From contig JAITNA010000153.1 of NCBI GenBank assembly GCA_031290715.1, positions 1-8,854 on the forward strand: a stretch of 8,854 bases of DNA, written 5' to 3'. The notes beneath the pieces were generated by a model. That model had not been told where the DNA came from. It saw only the letters and a list, made by a program, of their open reading frames with translations, and searched no databases. Origin of the DNA: Eubacteriales Family XIII. Incertae Sedis bacterium. GTDB lineage: Bacteria > Bacillota > Clostridia > Peptostreptococcales > Anaerovoracaceae. Both the position numbers and the translations under genes were made by a program. This document shows positions 1 through 7,871 of this stretch, one piece after another; position 1 is the stretch's first letter; every line of letters starts with the position of its first letter.

Positions 1-2
1 AC

Positions 3-1769
3 AACTCCGGCGATACCTTACTGGGCATCGTCAACGATATATTGGACCTCTCCAAGGTGGCGGCGGGAAAACTCGACCTGATCCCCGTGGACTACGATAT
101 GCCCAGCTTGTTAAACGATACCGTTGTGCTAAACAGCGTGCGCATCGGGTCCAAGCCGATCCGCTTCAATCTGCTCATCGACGCCGACCTGCCCGGCCGG
201 CTGAAAGGCGACGATCTGCGGGTCAAACAGATTTTTAACAATTTGCTTTCCAACGCGTTCAAGTATACAAAGGAGGGAAAGGTAGATTGGGAGGTGAAAT
301 GTGAGCGCGACGGCGATATTGTGTGGCTGACCTCACGGATCACCGATACCGGCATCGGCATTTCCCCCGAAAATCTGGAAAAACTATTCTCGGAATACGG
401 TCAGGTGGATAAAAAGAGCAATCGGAAAATCGAGGGTACCGGCCTGGGTCTTTCGCTCACCAAAAAGATGGCGGAATTGATGGATGGCGGCATCACGGTG
501 GAAAGCGAATACGGCACAGGCAGCGTCTTTACCGTCCGCATCAAGCAGGGTTACGTGAACGATATCCGCATCGGCGCGGATGTGGCGGAGAAATTGATGA
601 ACGCTCAATACACCGACGATAAGCGTACCCGCAGCGCCCGCCTTGTCCGCAGCAACATTCCATATGCCCGCGTGTTGGTCGTAGACGATGTCGCGACCAA
701 TCTTGACGTTGCGCGCGGCCTGCTGAAGCCTTACAACATGCGGATCGACTGCGTGTCCTCGGGCATAGAGGCAATCAGGCTTCTCAAAAAGGGCGAGCCG
801 CGCTATGACGCGGTATTCATGGATCATATGATGCCGGAAATGGATGGCATTGAAGCGACACGCATCATTCGCGAGGAAATCGGCGGCGACTACGCCAAAA
901 ACATTCCCATTATCGCGTTGACGGCAAACGCCATCGTCGGCAATGAGGACATGTTCCTCGGGAAAGGATTCCAGGCTTTCATTGCCAAACCCATCGACAT
1001 CATCCGGCTTGACGCCATCATCAACCAGTATATCCGCGACAAAGCGCGGGAGGGAAAACTGAGCGCGGAGCTTCTGAATGGTTTCGGGACAACATCGGAA
1101 AATGATCCCGGAACAACGTCAGAAGGCGGGACTGCTTCAAATATGGGGGCGTCCGCCGCGATTTTTGCGAACAGCGTTGCGGAAGGCGTTGATTTGGAAG
1201 AAGGATTGGAACGTTTCGGCCGTGACGCGTCAGCTTATCGCGATGTCCTTCGTTCCTTTGTGAAAAACACACCGCCGCTCCTAGGCCGAATGCGCGGCGT
1301 CAGCGCGGAAAATCTCCCCGCGTTCACAGTGACCGTTCACGGCGTCAAGGGAAGCTGTTACGGGATATGCGCGGGGCCGGTCGGGAAGATGGCCGAAGCG
1401 CTTGAACAGGCCGGAAGAAACGGAGATTTTCACTTTGTGAAAACGCATACCGCGGCCTTCTTTGAAGCGGCGGAAAAGCTTTTGTTCGATCTTGCGGGGA
1501 TCTTGAAGCGGATTGAAACGGCGTTGGACAAGCCTGTCATGAAAGAACCCGATCCGGGCTTGTTGGCCGAACTCGGAGCCGCCTGCAGGATGTACAGCAT
1601 GGATCGAATCGACGGGATTCTTTCCGAATTGGGGGAAAATGAATATGAGAACGGAGCGGAGCTGCTCGAGTGGATCAGGGAAAAAGTAGAATTTTCCGAG
1701 TTTGCGGAAGTCGGCGAGAAATTGTCAAGCGAGTTCGATTTTGAAATTTTGCGTGAAATTGCTCTTTGA
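3..1769 (+). CDS. Hybrid sensor histidine kinase, HisKA-HATPase-REC-Hpt (5' end off the window)
   Basis: This is the C-terminal part of a phosphorelay kinase: it would autophosphorylate on a histidine, pass the phosphate to its own receiver and then to its Hpt domain for an unseen response regulator. The frame is open from the left edge. It begins inside the second HisKA helix (LLGIVNDILDLSKVAAGKL), so the H-box and sensor are missing and the TTG at 42 is not the true start. Counting from that Leu codon as 1, the N-box is around NNLLSNAFKYT (66-76), G1 is DTGIGIS (102-108) and G2 is GTGLGL (132-137). The receiver spans about 210-330, with acidic pair D215/D216, phospho-acceptor D261 in MDHMMPEMDG, T294 and K316. 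A Gly/Ser/Thr-rich linker (345-372) leads to an Hpt domain (about 383-490) with phospho-His H433 in HGVKGS. A helical tail of about 75 residues follows. All catalytic motifs visible are intact. The signal sensed and the regulon are unknown. Confidence 0.95.
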   Translation, partial: NSGDTLLGIVNDILDLSKVAAGKLDLIPVDYDMPSLLNDTVVLNSVRIGSKPIRFNLLIDADLPGRLKGDDLRVKQIFNNLLSNAFKYTKEGKVDWEVKCERDGDIVWLTSRITDTGIGISPENLEKLFSEYGQVDKKSNRKIEGTGLGLSLTKKMAELMDGGITVESEYGTGSVFTVRIKQGYVNDIRIGADVAEKLMNAQYTDDKRTRSARLVRSNIPYARVLVVDDVATNLDVARGLLKPYNMRIDCVSSGIEAIRLLKKGEPRYDAVFMDHMMPEMDGIEATRIIREEIGGDYAKNIPIIALTANAIVGNEDMFLGKGFQAFIAKPIDIIRLDAIINQYIRDKAREGKLSAELLNGFGTTSENDPGTTSEGGTASNMGASAAIFANSVAEGVDLEEGLERFGRDASAYRDVLRSFVKNTPPLLGRMRGVSAENLPAFTVTVHGVKGSCYGICAGPVGKMAEALEQAGRNGDFHFVKTHTAAFFEAAEKLLFDLAGILKRIETALDKPVMKEPDPGLLAELGAACRMYSMDRIDGILSELGENEYENGAELLEWIREKVEFSEFAEVGEKLSSEFDFEILREIAL

Positions 1770-1791
1770 TCGGAGAGTCGTCTAAAATAAT

Positions 1792-1817
1792 GTCATTCCC
1801 GCATTCGCGGGAATGAC
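1792..1817. terminator. Perfect inverted repeat between convergent genes, likely bidirectional terminator
   Basis: Two 11-base arms (GTCATTCCCGC and GCGGGAATGAC) flank a 4-base loop, ATTC. The repeat lies 22 bases after the kinase stop and 39 bases after the yebC stop. Read on the minus strand, the stem is followed by ATTATTTT, a fair U-tract for ending the yebC transcript. Read on the plus strand, the following sequence (TGCGGCGGTTTGTTT) is a poor U-tract. The core also fits the pattern ATTCCC-N8-GGGAAT, so it could be an interspersed repeat that doubles as a terminator. Confidence 0.65.
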
Positions 1818-1856
1818 TGCGGCGGTTTGTTTCATCGTTAAGGTTCTTACAGACCT

Positions 1857-2585
1857 TTATTCCGAGACCAACTCGACGGCGCTGTTCGTATAGACCTTTT
1901 GCACATCGTCGTTTTCATCCAAGGCGTCGATGAGCCGGACGAGCGCCCGCAGGTCGGCGTCATTCTTCGGCGCGGTTTCCATGTTGGGGATATACTCGAC
2001 ATCCGACTCCGCAAGCTCATAGCCCGCGCCGCGCAGCGCTTCCGCCACCGCGAGAAAATCATCGGGCGTCGTGCGGATTTCAAAAAACTCATCGGCGTCG
2101 ATGATGTCCTCAAGCCCGGCGTCAAGGCCTGCTTCCATGATGGCGTCCTCGTCGGCGCCGGCGCCCATTTCGATGAGGATAACGCCCTTCCGCTCAAACA
2201 TATAGGAAACGCAGCCCGGAACGCCCAGATTGCCGCCAAAGCGGTCAAAGGCGTGTTTGACCGCCGACGTCGTCCTGTTCTTGTTGTCCGTCAGCACATC
2301 TACGATCACCGCGACGCCGCTCGGCCCGTAGCCCTCGAAGCTTGCCGTTTCATAGGACTCGCCCTCCAGTTCGCCGGTCCCTTTCTTGATGGCGCGCGTA
2401 ATCTTGTCGTTGGGCATGTTGATGCCCCTCGCCTTGTCGATCGCGTTTTTCAGCGAAGCGTTGCTCCCCGGGTCGCCGCCGCCTTTCGCCGCAACCATGA
2501 TCGCCCGCGCGTATTTCGTAAAGATCGCCGCCCGCTTATTGTCCTGCGCGGCCTTGCGCCCCGCTATCGTTCCGTGCCGTCCCAT
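1857..2585 (-). CDS. yebC: YebC/PmpR (TACO1) family protein
   Basis: This is a cytosolic protein of a family first annotated as transcriptional regulators. Members, including B. subtilis and mitochondrial TACO1 homologues, are now linked to translation, notably to relieving ribosome stalls at proline-rich stretches. At 242 residues it is of normal length. The hallmark N-terminal domain is present: MGRHGTIAGRKAAQ at the start, GGGDP (35-39), then NMPNDKITRAIKKGTGE (56-72). EGYGPSGVAVIV (84-95), LTDNKNRT (98-105) and GGNLG (117-121) follow, then an acidic second domain and a C-terminal domain ending VELVSE. The start is the ATG at 2585, six bases after a strong AGGAG. It lies 35 bp downstream of the activase stop, so it is probably last in that operon. 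The N-terminus differs from the common MAGHSKW form; the MGRHG/MARHG variant is familiar from Clostridia. Whether it acts on DNA or ribosomes cannot be told from sequence alone. Confidence 0.96.
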   Translation of the reverse strand: MGRHGTIAGRKAAQDNKRAAIFTKYARAIMVAAKGGGDPGSNASLKNAIDKARGINMPNDKITRAIKKGTGELEGESYETASFEGYGPSGVAVIVDVLTDNKNRTTSAVKHAFDRFGGNLGVPGCVSYMFERKGVILIEMGAGADEDAIMEAGLDAGLEDIIDADEFFEIRTTPDDFLAVAEALRGAGYELAESDVEYIPNMETAPKNDADLRALVRLIDALDENDDVQKVYTNSAVELVSE

Positions 2586-2620
2586 ACCCTGCTCCTTTTA
2601 TTTCCACTGCAAGCTCATTG

Positions 2621-5600
2621 TTATTCTACCATACCCAGACCGTCCGCGTCATCTATCCGCATTGCCTTCTTGTCGAGATTTTTGTACGCCGTCGCCATCA
2701 TGAGTTTGATCCGGTTGAGCTGATTGACATCGCTCGCCCCCGGATCATAGTCGATGGCCGCGATATTGGCCAAGGGATTGTACTTGCGCAGCGGCTTCAT
2801 CATCCCCTTGCCCACCACATGGTTGGGCAGACAGGCGAAAGGCTGCATGCACACGATGTTCTCCACGCCGCTGTCGATGAGCTCCACCATTTCCCCGGCC
2901 AAAAGCCAACCCTCTCCGCACTGATTGCCGAGCGCCGTGACCTTTTCGGCCTTCTTCGCCAGTTCGCCGATATAGAGCGGCGGGTGAAAGCGCGCGCTTG
3001 CCGTGAGCGCCTTTCTCGCGGGCTTCCGAAACCATTCGATGAAAGCGATCGCGATGTTGTTAAGCCGCATCGCCCGTTTCGTGCCCGCAAGCACATGGTA
3101 GTTGTAATTCTTGCTGTACATCCCATAGAGGAAGAAATCGATGAGGTCGAGCACCACCGCTTCGCCGCCCTCTTCTTCGATAATGCTGACGATGTCGTTG
3201 TTGGCGTTGGGGTGGTATTTGACAAGAATCTCGCCGACCACGCCGACCTTCGGCTTGACCGTATCCTTGACGGGCAGCGCGTCGAAATCGCGCACCATGT
3301 CCCTCAGATACTTCCGGTAGCGAAACAGATTCATATGCGGCATTTCGCGCACGATCCGGTGCGACCAATAGGCCGCGAGCTTGTCCGCGGCCGCCGGCTC
3401 CTTTTCATAGGGCCTTGTCGCGAACAACACGCGCATGAGGGTATCGCCGAACACGGCGGCCATGACCGCCTTGAACGCAAGCCCCGCGGAAATCTTGAAT
3501 CCCGGATTCTTCTCCAATCCCACCAGATTGGCGGACACCACGGGGATATGCTCCCACCCGAGGTCTTTCAGCGCCTTTCTCAGCAGCGCAATGTAGTTGC
3601 TCGCGCGGCAGCCGCCCCCCGTCTGCGACATAAAGATCGCGATCCGGTCCAAATCGCATTCCCCCGATTTGAGGTAGCTGATGATCTGCCCGAGCGTCAC
3701 AATGGTGGGGTAGCACGCGTCGTTGTTGACATACTTGAGCCCCTCGTCCACGGCATGGACGTCCACGGTCGGCAGCAGCTTTGTCTTGTAGCCCGAACAA
3801 TTGAACGCGGCTTCGATGAAATCGAAATGGATGGGCGCCATCTGAGGAATGAGAATGGTGTAATTTTTCCTCATTTCCTTCGTGAAAAAAAGCCGGGAGA
3901 ATTTGTACGGCAGATCCTTGCCGTGAATCCCGTGCCGGGCCCGCTCCTCCATCGCCGCTTTCAGCGAGCGTACGCGGATTTTCGCGGCGCCGAGGTTGGC
4001 GCCCTCGTCGATCTTCAGCAGGGTATACAGCTTGTTTTTCAGCGAAAGGATTTCCTCGACCTGATCCGTCGTCACCGCGTCGAGCCCGCAGCCGAAACTC
4101 GTCAGCTGAACGAGTTCGATATTTTCATGCGCGCCGACAAACTCCGCCGCGCGGTAGAGCCGGCTGTGATACATCCACTGATCGAGTACGCGCGTCGGCC
4201 GCAGCAGGCTTCGCTGATCGGCAATGCTGTCCTCCGTCAGGACGGCGATGCCGAACGAGGTGATCAGCGTGTCCAAGCCGTGGTTGACCTCCGGGTCGAG
4301 GTGATAGGGCCGGCCCGAAAGCACGACAGCTTTCCTGCCCTCCGCCTTGATCTGCCGCAGCGCCTCCTTGCCTTTCTCGCGGACCTCCTCCTTGAAGCGC
4401 CGGTCCTCCGCGCGCGCAAGCGCCGCCGCGCGCAGCGTTTCTTCGCGCGTCACGCCATAGCGCGCGAGCTCTTGAAAAAGGCGTTCCGCAAGCCGGCCGT
4501 CGTCGTCGTAAGGCAGGAAAGGATAGAGGAAATCAATCCCCTCTTCCTCAAAGAAATCATCCATATTACCCGCGATTACTTCGGGATAAGTCGCGACGAT
4601 CGGACAGTTGTAATGATTGCCGGCCGTGTCGTCCTCAATTCTCTCATAATTGATACAGGGATAGAAAATGCGCTTCACGCCGTCCGCCGCAAGCCGCCGG
4701 ATATGCCCGTGGACAAGCTTGGCGGGATAGCAAGCCGTGTCGGAACTGATCGTATCCATGCCCTGTTCGTAGATGGCCTTCGTGGACTGCGGCGAAAGCT
4801 TGACGGAAAAACCGAGCTCGGTAAAGAAGGTATGCCAGAACGGATAATTTTCGTACATATTGAGCACGCGCGGGATCCCGACGACGCCGCGCGGGGCCGT
4901 TTCGGGGGGAAGGGGCTCATAGCCAAACAAGCGGGCGGCCTTCCACGCGTACAGATTCGGGACCTTGCCGGCCCGTTTCACGCCCCCCGCGCCCTTCTCA
5001 CAGCGGTTTCCCGTAATGAACTTCTCGCCGTTCGCGAAGCTGTTGATCGTGAGCAGGCAGTTGTTCTCGCAGCCCTTGCAGCGGCCGTGGCTGCTCTCCG
5101 CCGTGAAGAGATCCAGCATGTCCTCCGGCACAATACCGGAGCGGGACCCTTGCACGGCGTTTTCGAGCGCGATCAAGGCCGCGCCGAACGCGCCCATATT
5201 GCCCGCGATATCGGGGCGAATGACCTCGCGGCCGAGGATGCGCTCAATGCTGCGCAAAATGCTGTCGTTCAGGAACGTGCCGCCCTGTACGACGACCTTC
5301 TCCCCCGCGTCGTCGGGATTGCGGAGCTTGATCACCTTGTACAAGGCGTTCTTGATCACGGAATACGACAAACCGGCGCTGATATCCCCGATGGTCGCGC
5401 CCTCTTTCTGCGCCTGTTTGACTTTTGAATTCATGAATACCGTACAGCGCGTCCCCAGATCGACCGGGGCCTGTGCGAACAAGCCCTCCCGCGCGAATTG
5501 CGGGGCGTCGAGGTTCACGGATTTGGCATAGGTTTCAATGAAAGAGCCGCAGCCGGAGGAACAGGCTTCGTTCAGCATGATGTTGTAGATCGCCCCGTCG

Positions 5601-6931
5601 CGGATTTTCATGCATTTCATATCCTGCCCGCCGATATCGAGAATGAAATTGACGCCCGGCAGGAATTGCTCCGCGGCCTTGTAGTGCGCGATCGTTTCGA
5701 TCTCCCCGAAATCGATGCCGTATCCGGCCTTGACGAGCCCCTCGCCGTAGCCCGTGACCACCGCGTTCGCGATATGCGCGTCCGCGTGCATTTCGCCGTA
5801 GAGCTCTTTCAGCATACAGCCGACAGCTTCCAAGGGATTGCCCTCGTTGTTTCGATAATACATATACAGGACATTCTTTTCCGGGTCGATGGCGCAAGCC
5901 TTCGTCGTCGTAGAACCCGCGTCGATGCCGAGATAGATCGGCCCTTTCGCCTGCGAGATATCCCGGCGGCTCACGCGGTTACGCGCGTGCCGCTTCGTGA
6001 AAATCGCATAGTCGGCCGCGTCCGCGAAAAGCGGCGGGATATGCTTTGTTTCGGAAAGCCGTGAAGCGTCAAGCTGTTCAAGGCCGGTCTTGAGGTCGCA
6101 GGCGCGCAGCGCTTCGTGTTTTTCCGCGATCATCGCCGCGCCGACGGCCACAAAATACCGCGCGTCGTCCGGAAAAATGATTTGCTCCGCGGACAGCCCC
6201 AGCGTTTCGATGAATCGTTCGCGCAGCTCGGAAAGGAAGAAAAGCGGGCCGCCGAGAAAGGCGATATTCCCGCGGATCACGCGCCCGCAAGCAAGGCCGC
6301 TGATCGTCTGGTTGACGACGGCCTGAAAGATCGACGCCGCCAGATCGCTCATCTGCGCCCCCTCGTTGATCAGGGGCTGTATATCCGTCTTGGCAAACAC
6401 GCCGCAGCGCGCCGCGATCGGATAGATGATGCCGTGCGCCTTCGCCGCTTCATTGAGCCCGGCCGCGTCCGTATTGAGCAGGATCGCCATCTGATCGATG
6501 AAAGCGCCCGTGCCCCCCGCGCAGGTGCCGTTCATACGCTGTTCGATCGCTTGGCCGTAGAACGTGATCTTCGCGTCCTCGCCGCCGAGCTCGATCGCGA
6601 CGTCGGTTTCGGGAATCAGCGTTTCGACAGCCTTCGAGCAGGATATCACCTCCTGTTCAAAAGGCACGCCGATGAGATCCGCGAGCGCAAGGCCGCCCGA
6701 CCCCGTGATCACCGCGCGGACGGAAAGCCCAGGATACGCGCCGTGCAGATCGCTCATCAGTTCGGAAACTTTTTCGAGGACGTTCGACATATGCCGGTCA
6801 TAACGCGAGAAGAGGATTTCGTCGTCCTCCCCGAGCAGGACAAGCTTGACCGTCGTCGACCCGACGTCGATCCCAAGCCGAAGCGCCTCGTTACCGTTCC
6901 GCAACTGAATTACATTATTGTCTTTTTTCAT
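2621..6931 (-). CDS. Giant 2-hydroxyacyl-CoA dehydratase activase fusion (two BcrAD/BadFG domains + DUF2229/HgdB-like region)
   Basis: Family members are ATP-driven [4Fe-4S] proteins that inject low-potential electrons into 2-hydroxyacyl-CoA dehydratases or benzoyl-CoA reductases; they are oxygen-sensitive. This 1436-residue chain has activase domain 1 at about 17-272 (GIDVGSTTVK; candidate cluster cysteines C137 in NGTCAGGTGAF and C176 in ARCGVFAKTD). Activase domain 2 is at about 331-590 (GIDAGSTTTK; matching C457 in NEACSSGCGSF and C496 in GTRCTVF). A cysteine-rich hinge (C618, C621, C625, C644) follows. Next is a DUF2229 region from about 683 (GIPRVLNMYENYPFW, DTACYPAKLVHGH). The C-terminal region, from about 1021, repeats that plan (NDACYPTIVTLGQ, TGGGCRASNY). 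Such long fusions are known in anaerobes, usually annotated only as activase or activase-related. The start at 6931 follows AAAGGA with a 10-base gap and lies 31 bp after xth. No dehydratase alpha/beta genes are nearby, so the substrate is unknown. The family call is secure; the specific role is not. Confidence 0.95.
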   Translation of the reverse strand: MKKDNNVIQLRNGNEALRLGIDVGSTTVKLVLLGEDDEILFSRYDRHMSNVLEKVSELMSDLHGAYPGLSVRAVITGSGGLALADLIGVPFEQEVISCSKAVETLIPETDVAIELGGEDAKITFYGQAIEQRMNGTCAGGTGAFIDQMAILLNTDAAGLNEAAKAHGIIYPIAARCGVFAKTDIQPLINEGAQMSDLAASIFQAVVNQTISGLACGRVIRGNIAFLGGPLFFLSELRERFIETLGLSAEQIIFPDDARYFVAVGAAMIAEKHEALRACDLKTGLEQLDASRLSETKHIPPLFADAADYAIFTKRHARNRVSRRDISQAKGPIYLGIDAGSTTTKACAIDPEKNVLYMYYRNNEGNPLEAVGCMLKELYGEMHADAHIANAVVTGYGEGLVKAGYGIDFGEIETIAHYKAAEQFLPGVNFILDIGGQDMKCMKIRDGAIYNIMLNEACSSGCGSFIETYAKSVNLDAPQFAREGLFAQAPVDLGTRCTVFMNSKVKQAQKEGATIGDISAGLSYSVIKNALYKVIKLRNPDDAGEKVVVQGGTFLNDSILRSIERILGREVIRPDIAGNMGAFGAALIALENAVQGSRSGIVPEDMLDLFTAESSHGRCKGCENNCLLTINSFANGEKFITGNRCEKGAGGVKRAGKVPNLYAWKAARLFGYEPLPPETAPRGVVGIPRVLNMYENYPFWHTFFTELGFSVKLSPQSTKAIYEQGMDTISSDTACYPAKLVHGHIRRLAADGVKRIFYPCINYERIEDDTAGNHYNCPIVATYPEVIAGNMDDFFEEEGIDFLYPFLPYDDDGRLAERLFQELARYGVTREETLRAAALARAEDRRFKEEVREKGKEALRQIKAEGRKAVVLSGRPYHLDPEVNHGLDTLITSFGIAVLTEDSIADQRSLLRPTRVLDQWMYHSRLYRAAEFVGAHENIELVQLTSFGCGLDAVTTDQVEEILSLKNKLYTLLKIDEGANLGAAKIRVRSLKAAMEERARHGIHGKDLPYKFSRLFFTKEMRKNYTILIPQMAPIHFDFIEAAFNCSGYKTKLLPTVDVHAVDEGLKYVNNDACYPTIVTLGQIISYLKSGECDLDRIAIFMSQTGGGCRASNYIALLRKALKDLGWEHIPVVSANLVGLEKNPGFKISAGLAFKAVMAAVFGDTLMRVLFATRPYEKEPAAADKLAAYWSHRIVREMPHMNLFRYRKYLRDMVRDFDALPVKDTVKPKVGVVGEILVKYHPNANNDIVSIIEEEGGEAVVLDLIDFFLYGMYSKNYNYHVLAGTKRAMRLNNIAIAFIEWFRKPARKALTASARFHPPLYIGELAKKAEKVTALGNQCGEGWLLAGEMVELIDSGVENIVCMQPFACLPNHVVGKGMMKPLRKYNPLANIAAIDYDPGASDVNQLNRIKLMMATAYKNLDKKAMRIDDADGLGMVE

Positions 6932-6945
6932 TATATAATTATCCT

Positions 6946-6979
6946 TTACAGGTCCATCTCTATTACAGGTCCATCTCTA
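6946..6979. repeat. 17-bp perfect tandem duplication at the 3' end of xth
   Basis: The unit TTACAGGTCCATCTCTA occurs at 6946-6962 and again, directly abutting, at 6963-6979. On the minus strand the inner copy encodes the last residues of exodeoxyribonuclease III (IEMDL) and its TAA stop. The outer copy lies in the 31-bp gap before the activase, where its TAA runs into the activase Shine-Dalgarno (TAAAGGA). Because 17 is not a multiple of three, the outer copy's stop is in another frame. It looks like a slippage duplication. Confidence 0.95.
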
Positions 6980-7718
6980 TCATCACCGGGCAATGATCGC
7001 TCCCGTATACTTGATTCATCAAAATCACATCGCCGATCCGATCCGCAATGCGGTTTGAAACGAGGAAGTAGTCGATCCGCCACCCCGCGTTGTTCGCGCG
7101 CGCCCCCGCCCGATAGGACCACCAGGTATAAGCGCCCGTTTGCTCCGGATAAAGGCGGCGGTACGAATCCGTGAACCCGGCCTCCAAAAGCTCCCCGAAC
7201 TTCCCGCGTTCCCGATCCGAAAACCCGGGGTTGCCATGGTTGCTCCCCGGATTTTTCAGGTCGATCTCGCGATGCGCCACATTCAAATCCCCGCAGAGAA
7301 TGACCGGCTTTTTCGCGTCGAGCCTTTGCAGATAGGCGCGCCGGGCGTCCTCCCACGACACGCGGTAGTCAATCCGCGCAAGGCCGTCCTGCGCGTTGGG
7401 CGTGTATTCATTGACCAAATAATAATTTTCAAATTCGAGCGTGATCGAACGCCCCTCCGTGTCATGCCCCGCCGTGTCAATATCGTAAGCCGCACCGATC
7501 GGCTCAGTCTTTGTAAAGATCGCCGTCCCGGAGTAACCCTTCTTCTCGGCGCTGTTCCAATATTCATGATATCCCGGCAGATCGATCTCGGCCTGCCCGC
7601 GCCGCATCTTCGTTTCCTGCACACAGTAGGCGTCCGCGCCCGTTTCGCGGCAAAAATCAAAAAATCCCTTGCCGATCGCGGCGCGCAAGCCGTTGACATT
7701 CCACGTCACCAATTTCAT
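6963..7718 (-). CDS. xth: Exodeoxyribonuclease III / AP endonuclease (ExoA/Xth)
   Basis: This is a Mg-dependent DNA repair nuclease of the exonuclease-endonuclease-phosphatase fold. It cleaves 5' of abasic sites and degrades 3' ends in base-excision repair. At 251 residues it matches the usual length of about 250. The opening MKLVTWNVNGLRA carries N7; the metal-binding E35 lies in CVQETKM. YSGTAIF (62-68), NEYTPN (103-108), GDLNVAHREIDL (D144, N146), GWRIDYFL (212-219) and the terminal GSDHCPV (catalytic D241, H242) follow, so the active site looks complete. The frame stays open 23 codons further upstream, but family alignment puts the start at 7718. A GGAGGG precedes it by 11 bases, slightly far. 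Its upstream region is the palindromic element 7760-7921, and its last codons are tandemly duplicated. It is likely the first gene of the xth-activase-yebC transcript. Confidence 0.96.
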   Translation of the reverse strand: MKLVTWNVNGLRAAIGKGFFDFCRETGADAYCVQETKMRRGQAEIDLPGYHEYWNSAEKKGYSGTAIFTKTEPIGAAYDIDTAGHDTEGRSITLEFENYYLVNEYTPNAQDGLARIDYRVSWEDARRAYLQRLDAKKPVILCGDLNVAHREIDLKNPGSNHGNPGFSDRERGKFGELLEAGFTDSYRRLYPEQTGAYTWWSYRAGARANNAGWRIDYFLVSNRIADRIGDVILMNQVYGSDHCPVMIEMDL

Positions 7719-7731
7719 GCTATGCTCATCC

Positions 7732-7755
7732 CTCCGATCGGAGCCGCCCGGCGGC
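7732..7755 (-). promoter_or_regulatory. Palindrome over the xth Shine-Dalgarno plus adjacent GC-rich hairpin
   Basis: CTCCGATCGGAG (7732-7743) is a perfect 12-base palindrome that contains most of the GGAGGG ribosome-binding site of xth. It abuts GCCGCC-C-GGCGGC (7743-7755), which could fold as a short GC-rich stem. Such an arrangement could mask the ribosome-binding site or bind a dimeric protein, but short GC-rich palindromes also arise by chance here. The evidence is structural only. Confidence 0.25.
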
Positions 7756-7771
7756 CCATAGGAGCAGTTAA

Positions 7772-7799
7772 ATGATAACTTGCGCATTTCACTTGTCTT
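7772..7799 (-). promoter_or_regulatory. Possible promoter for xth inside the left arm of the palindrome
   Basis: On the minus strand AAGACA (7799-7794) and TATCAT (7777-7772) are separated by 16 bases, matching the sigma-A consensus boxes at 4 and 5 of 6 positions. Transcription would start near 7765 and read into xth. Without it, xth would rely on read-through from rnpB. The -10-like TATCAT recurs, facing the other way, in the opposite arm because of the palindrome. The region is AT-rich, so a chance match is quite possible. Confidence 0.3.
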
Positions 7800-7871
7800 T
7801 TTTCCGGCATGCTGCGTTGGCAGAACCCGTTGATACCACCAGTATCAACGGAACCTGCCGCCTTGCCTGCC

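Noticed and set aside
42..44. TTG at 42 as the start of the histidine kinase
   Set aside because: The frame is open to the left edge and the residues before it (LLGIVNDI) belong to the conserved HisKA helix, so the gene begins outside the window.
1899..2723. Plus-strand open frame of 274 codons across yebC
   Set aside because: It is antisense to yebC, with no family motifs in the product.
2618..5428. Plus-strand open frame of 936 codons
   Set aside because: It is exactly antisense to the activase, whose minus-strand frame shows clear family motifs throughout. The plus-strand product is rich in Arg, His and Val with no recognisable domain, as expected of a shadow in GC-rich DNA.
6116..7174. 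Plus-strand open frame of 352 codons spanning the activase start and xth end
   Set aside because: It is antisense to two well-supported genes and crosses their intergenic gap; the composition is typical of a shadow.
7715..7729. Four-codon minicistron (ATG AGC ATA GCA TGA) overlapping the xth ATG
   Set aside because: Its ATG lies directly against the GGAGGG, too close for normal initiation; it is better explained as chance.
7719..7787. Upstream ATG at 7787 as the start of xth
   Set aside because: The extra 23 residues come from the palindromic element and match no exonuclease III; the family starts with MKLVTWNVNGLR at 7718.
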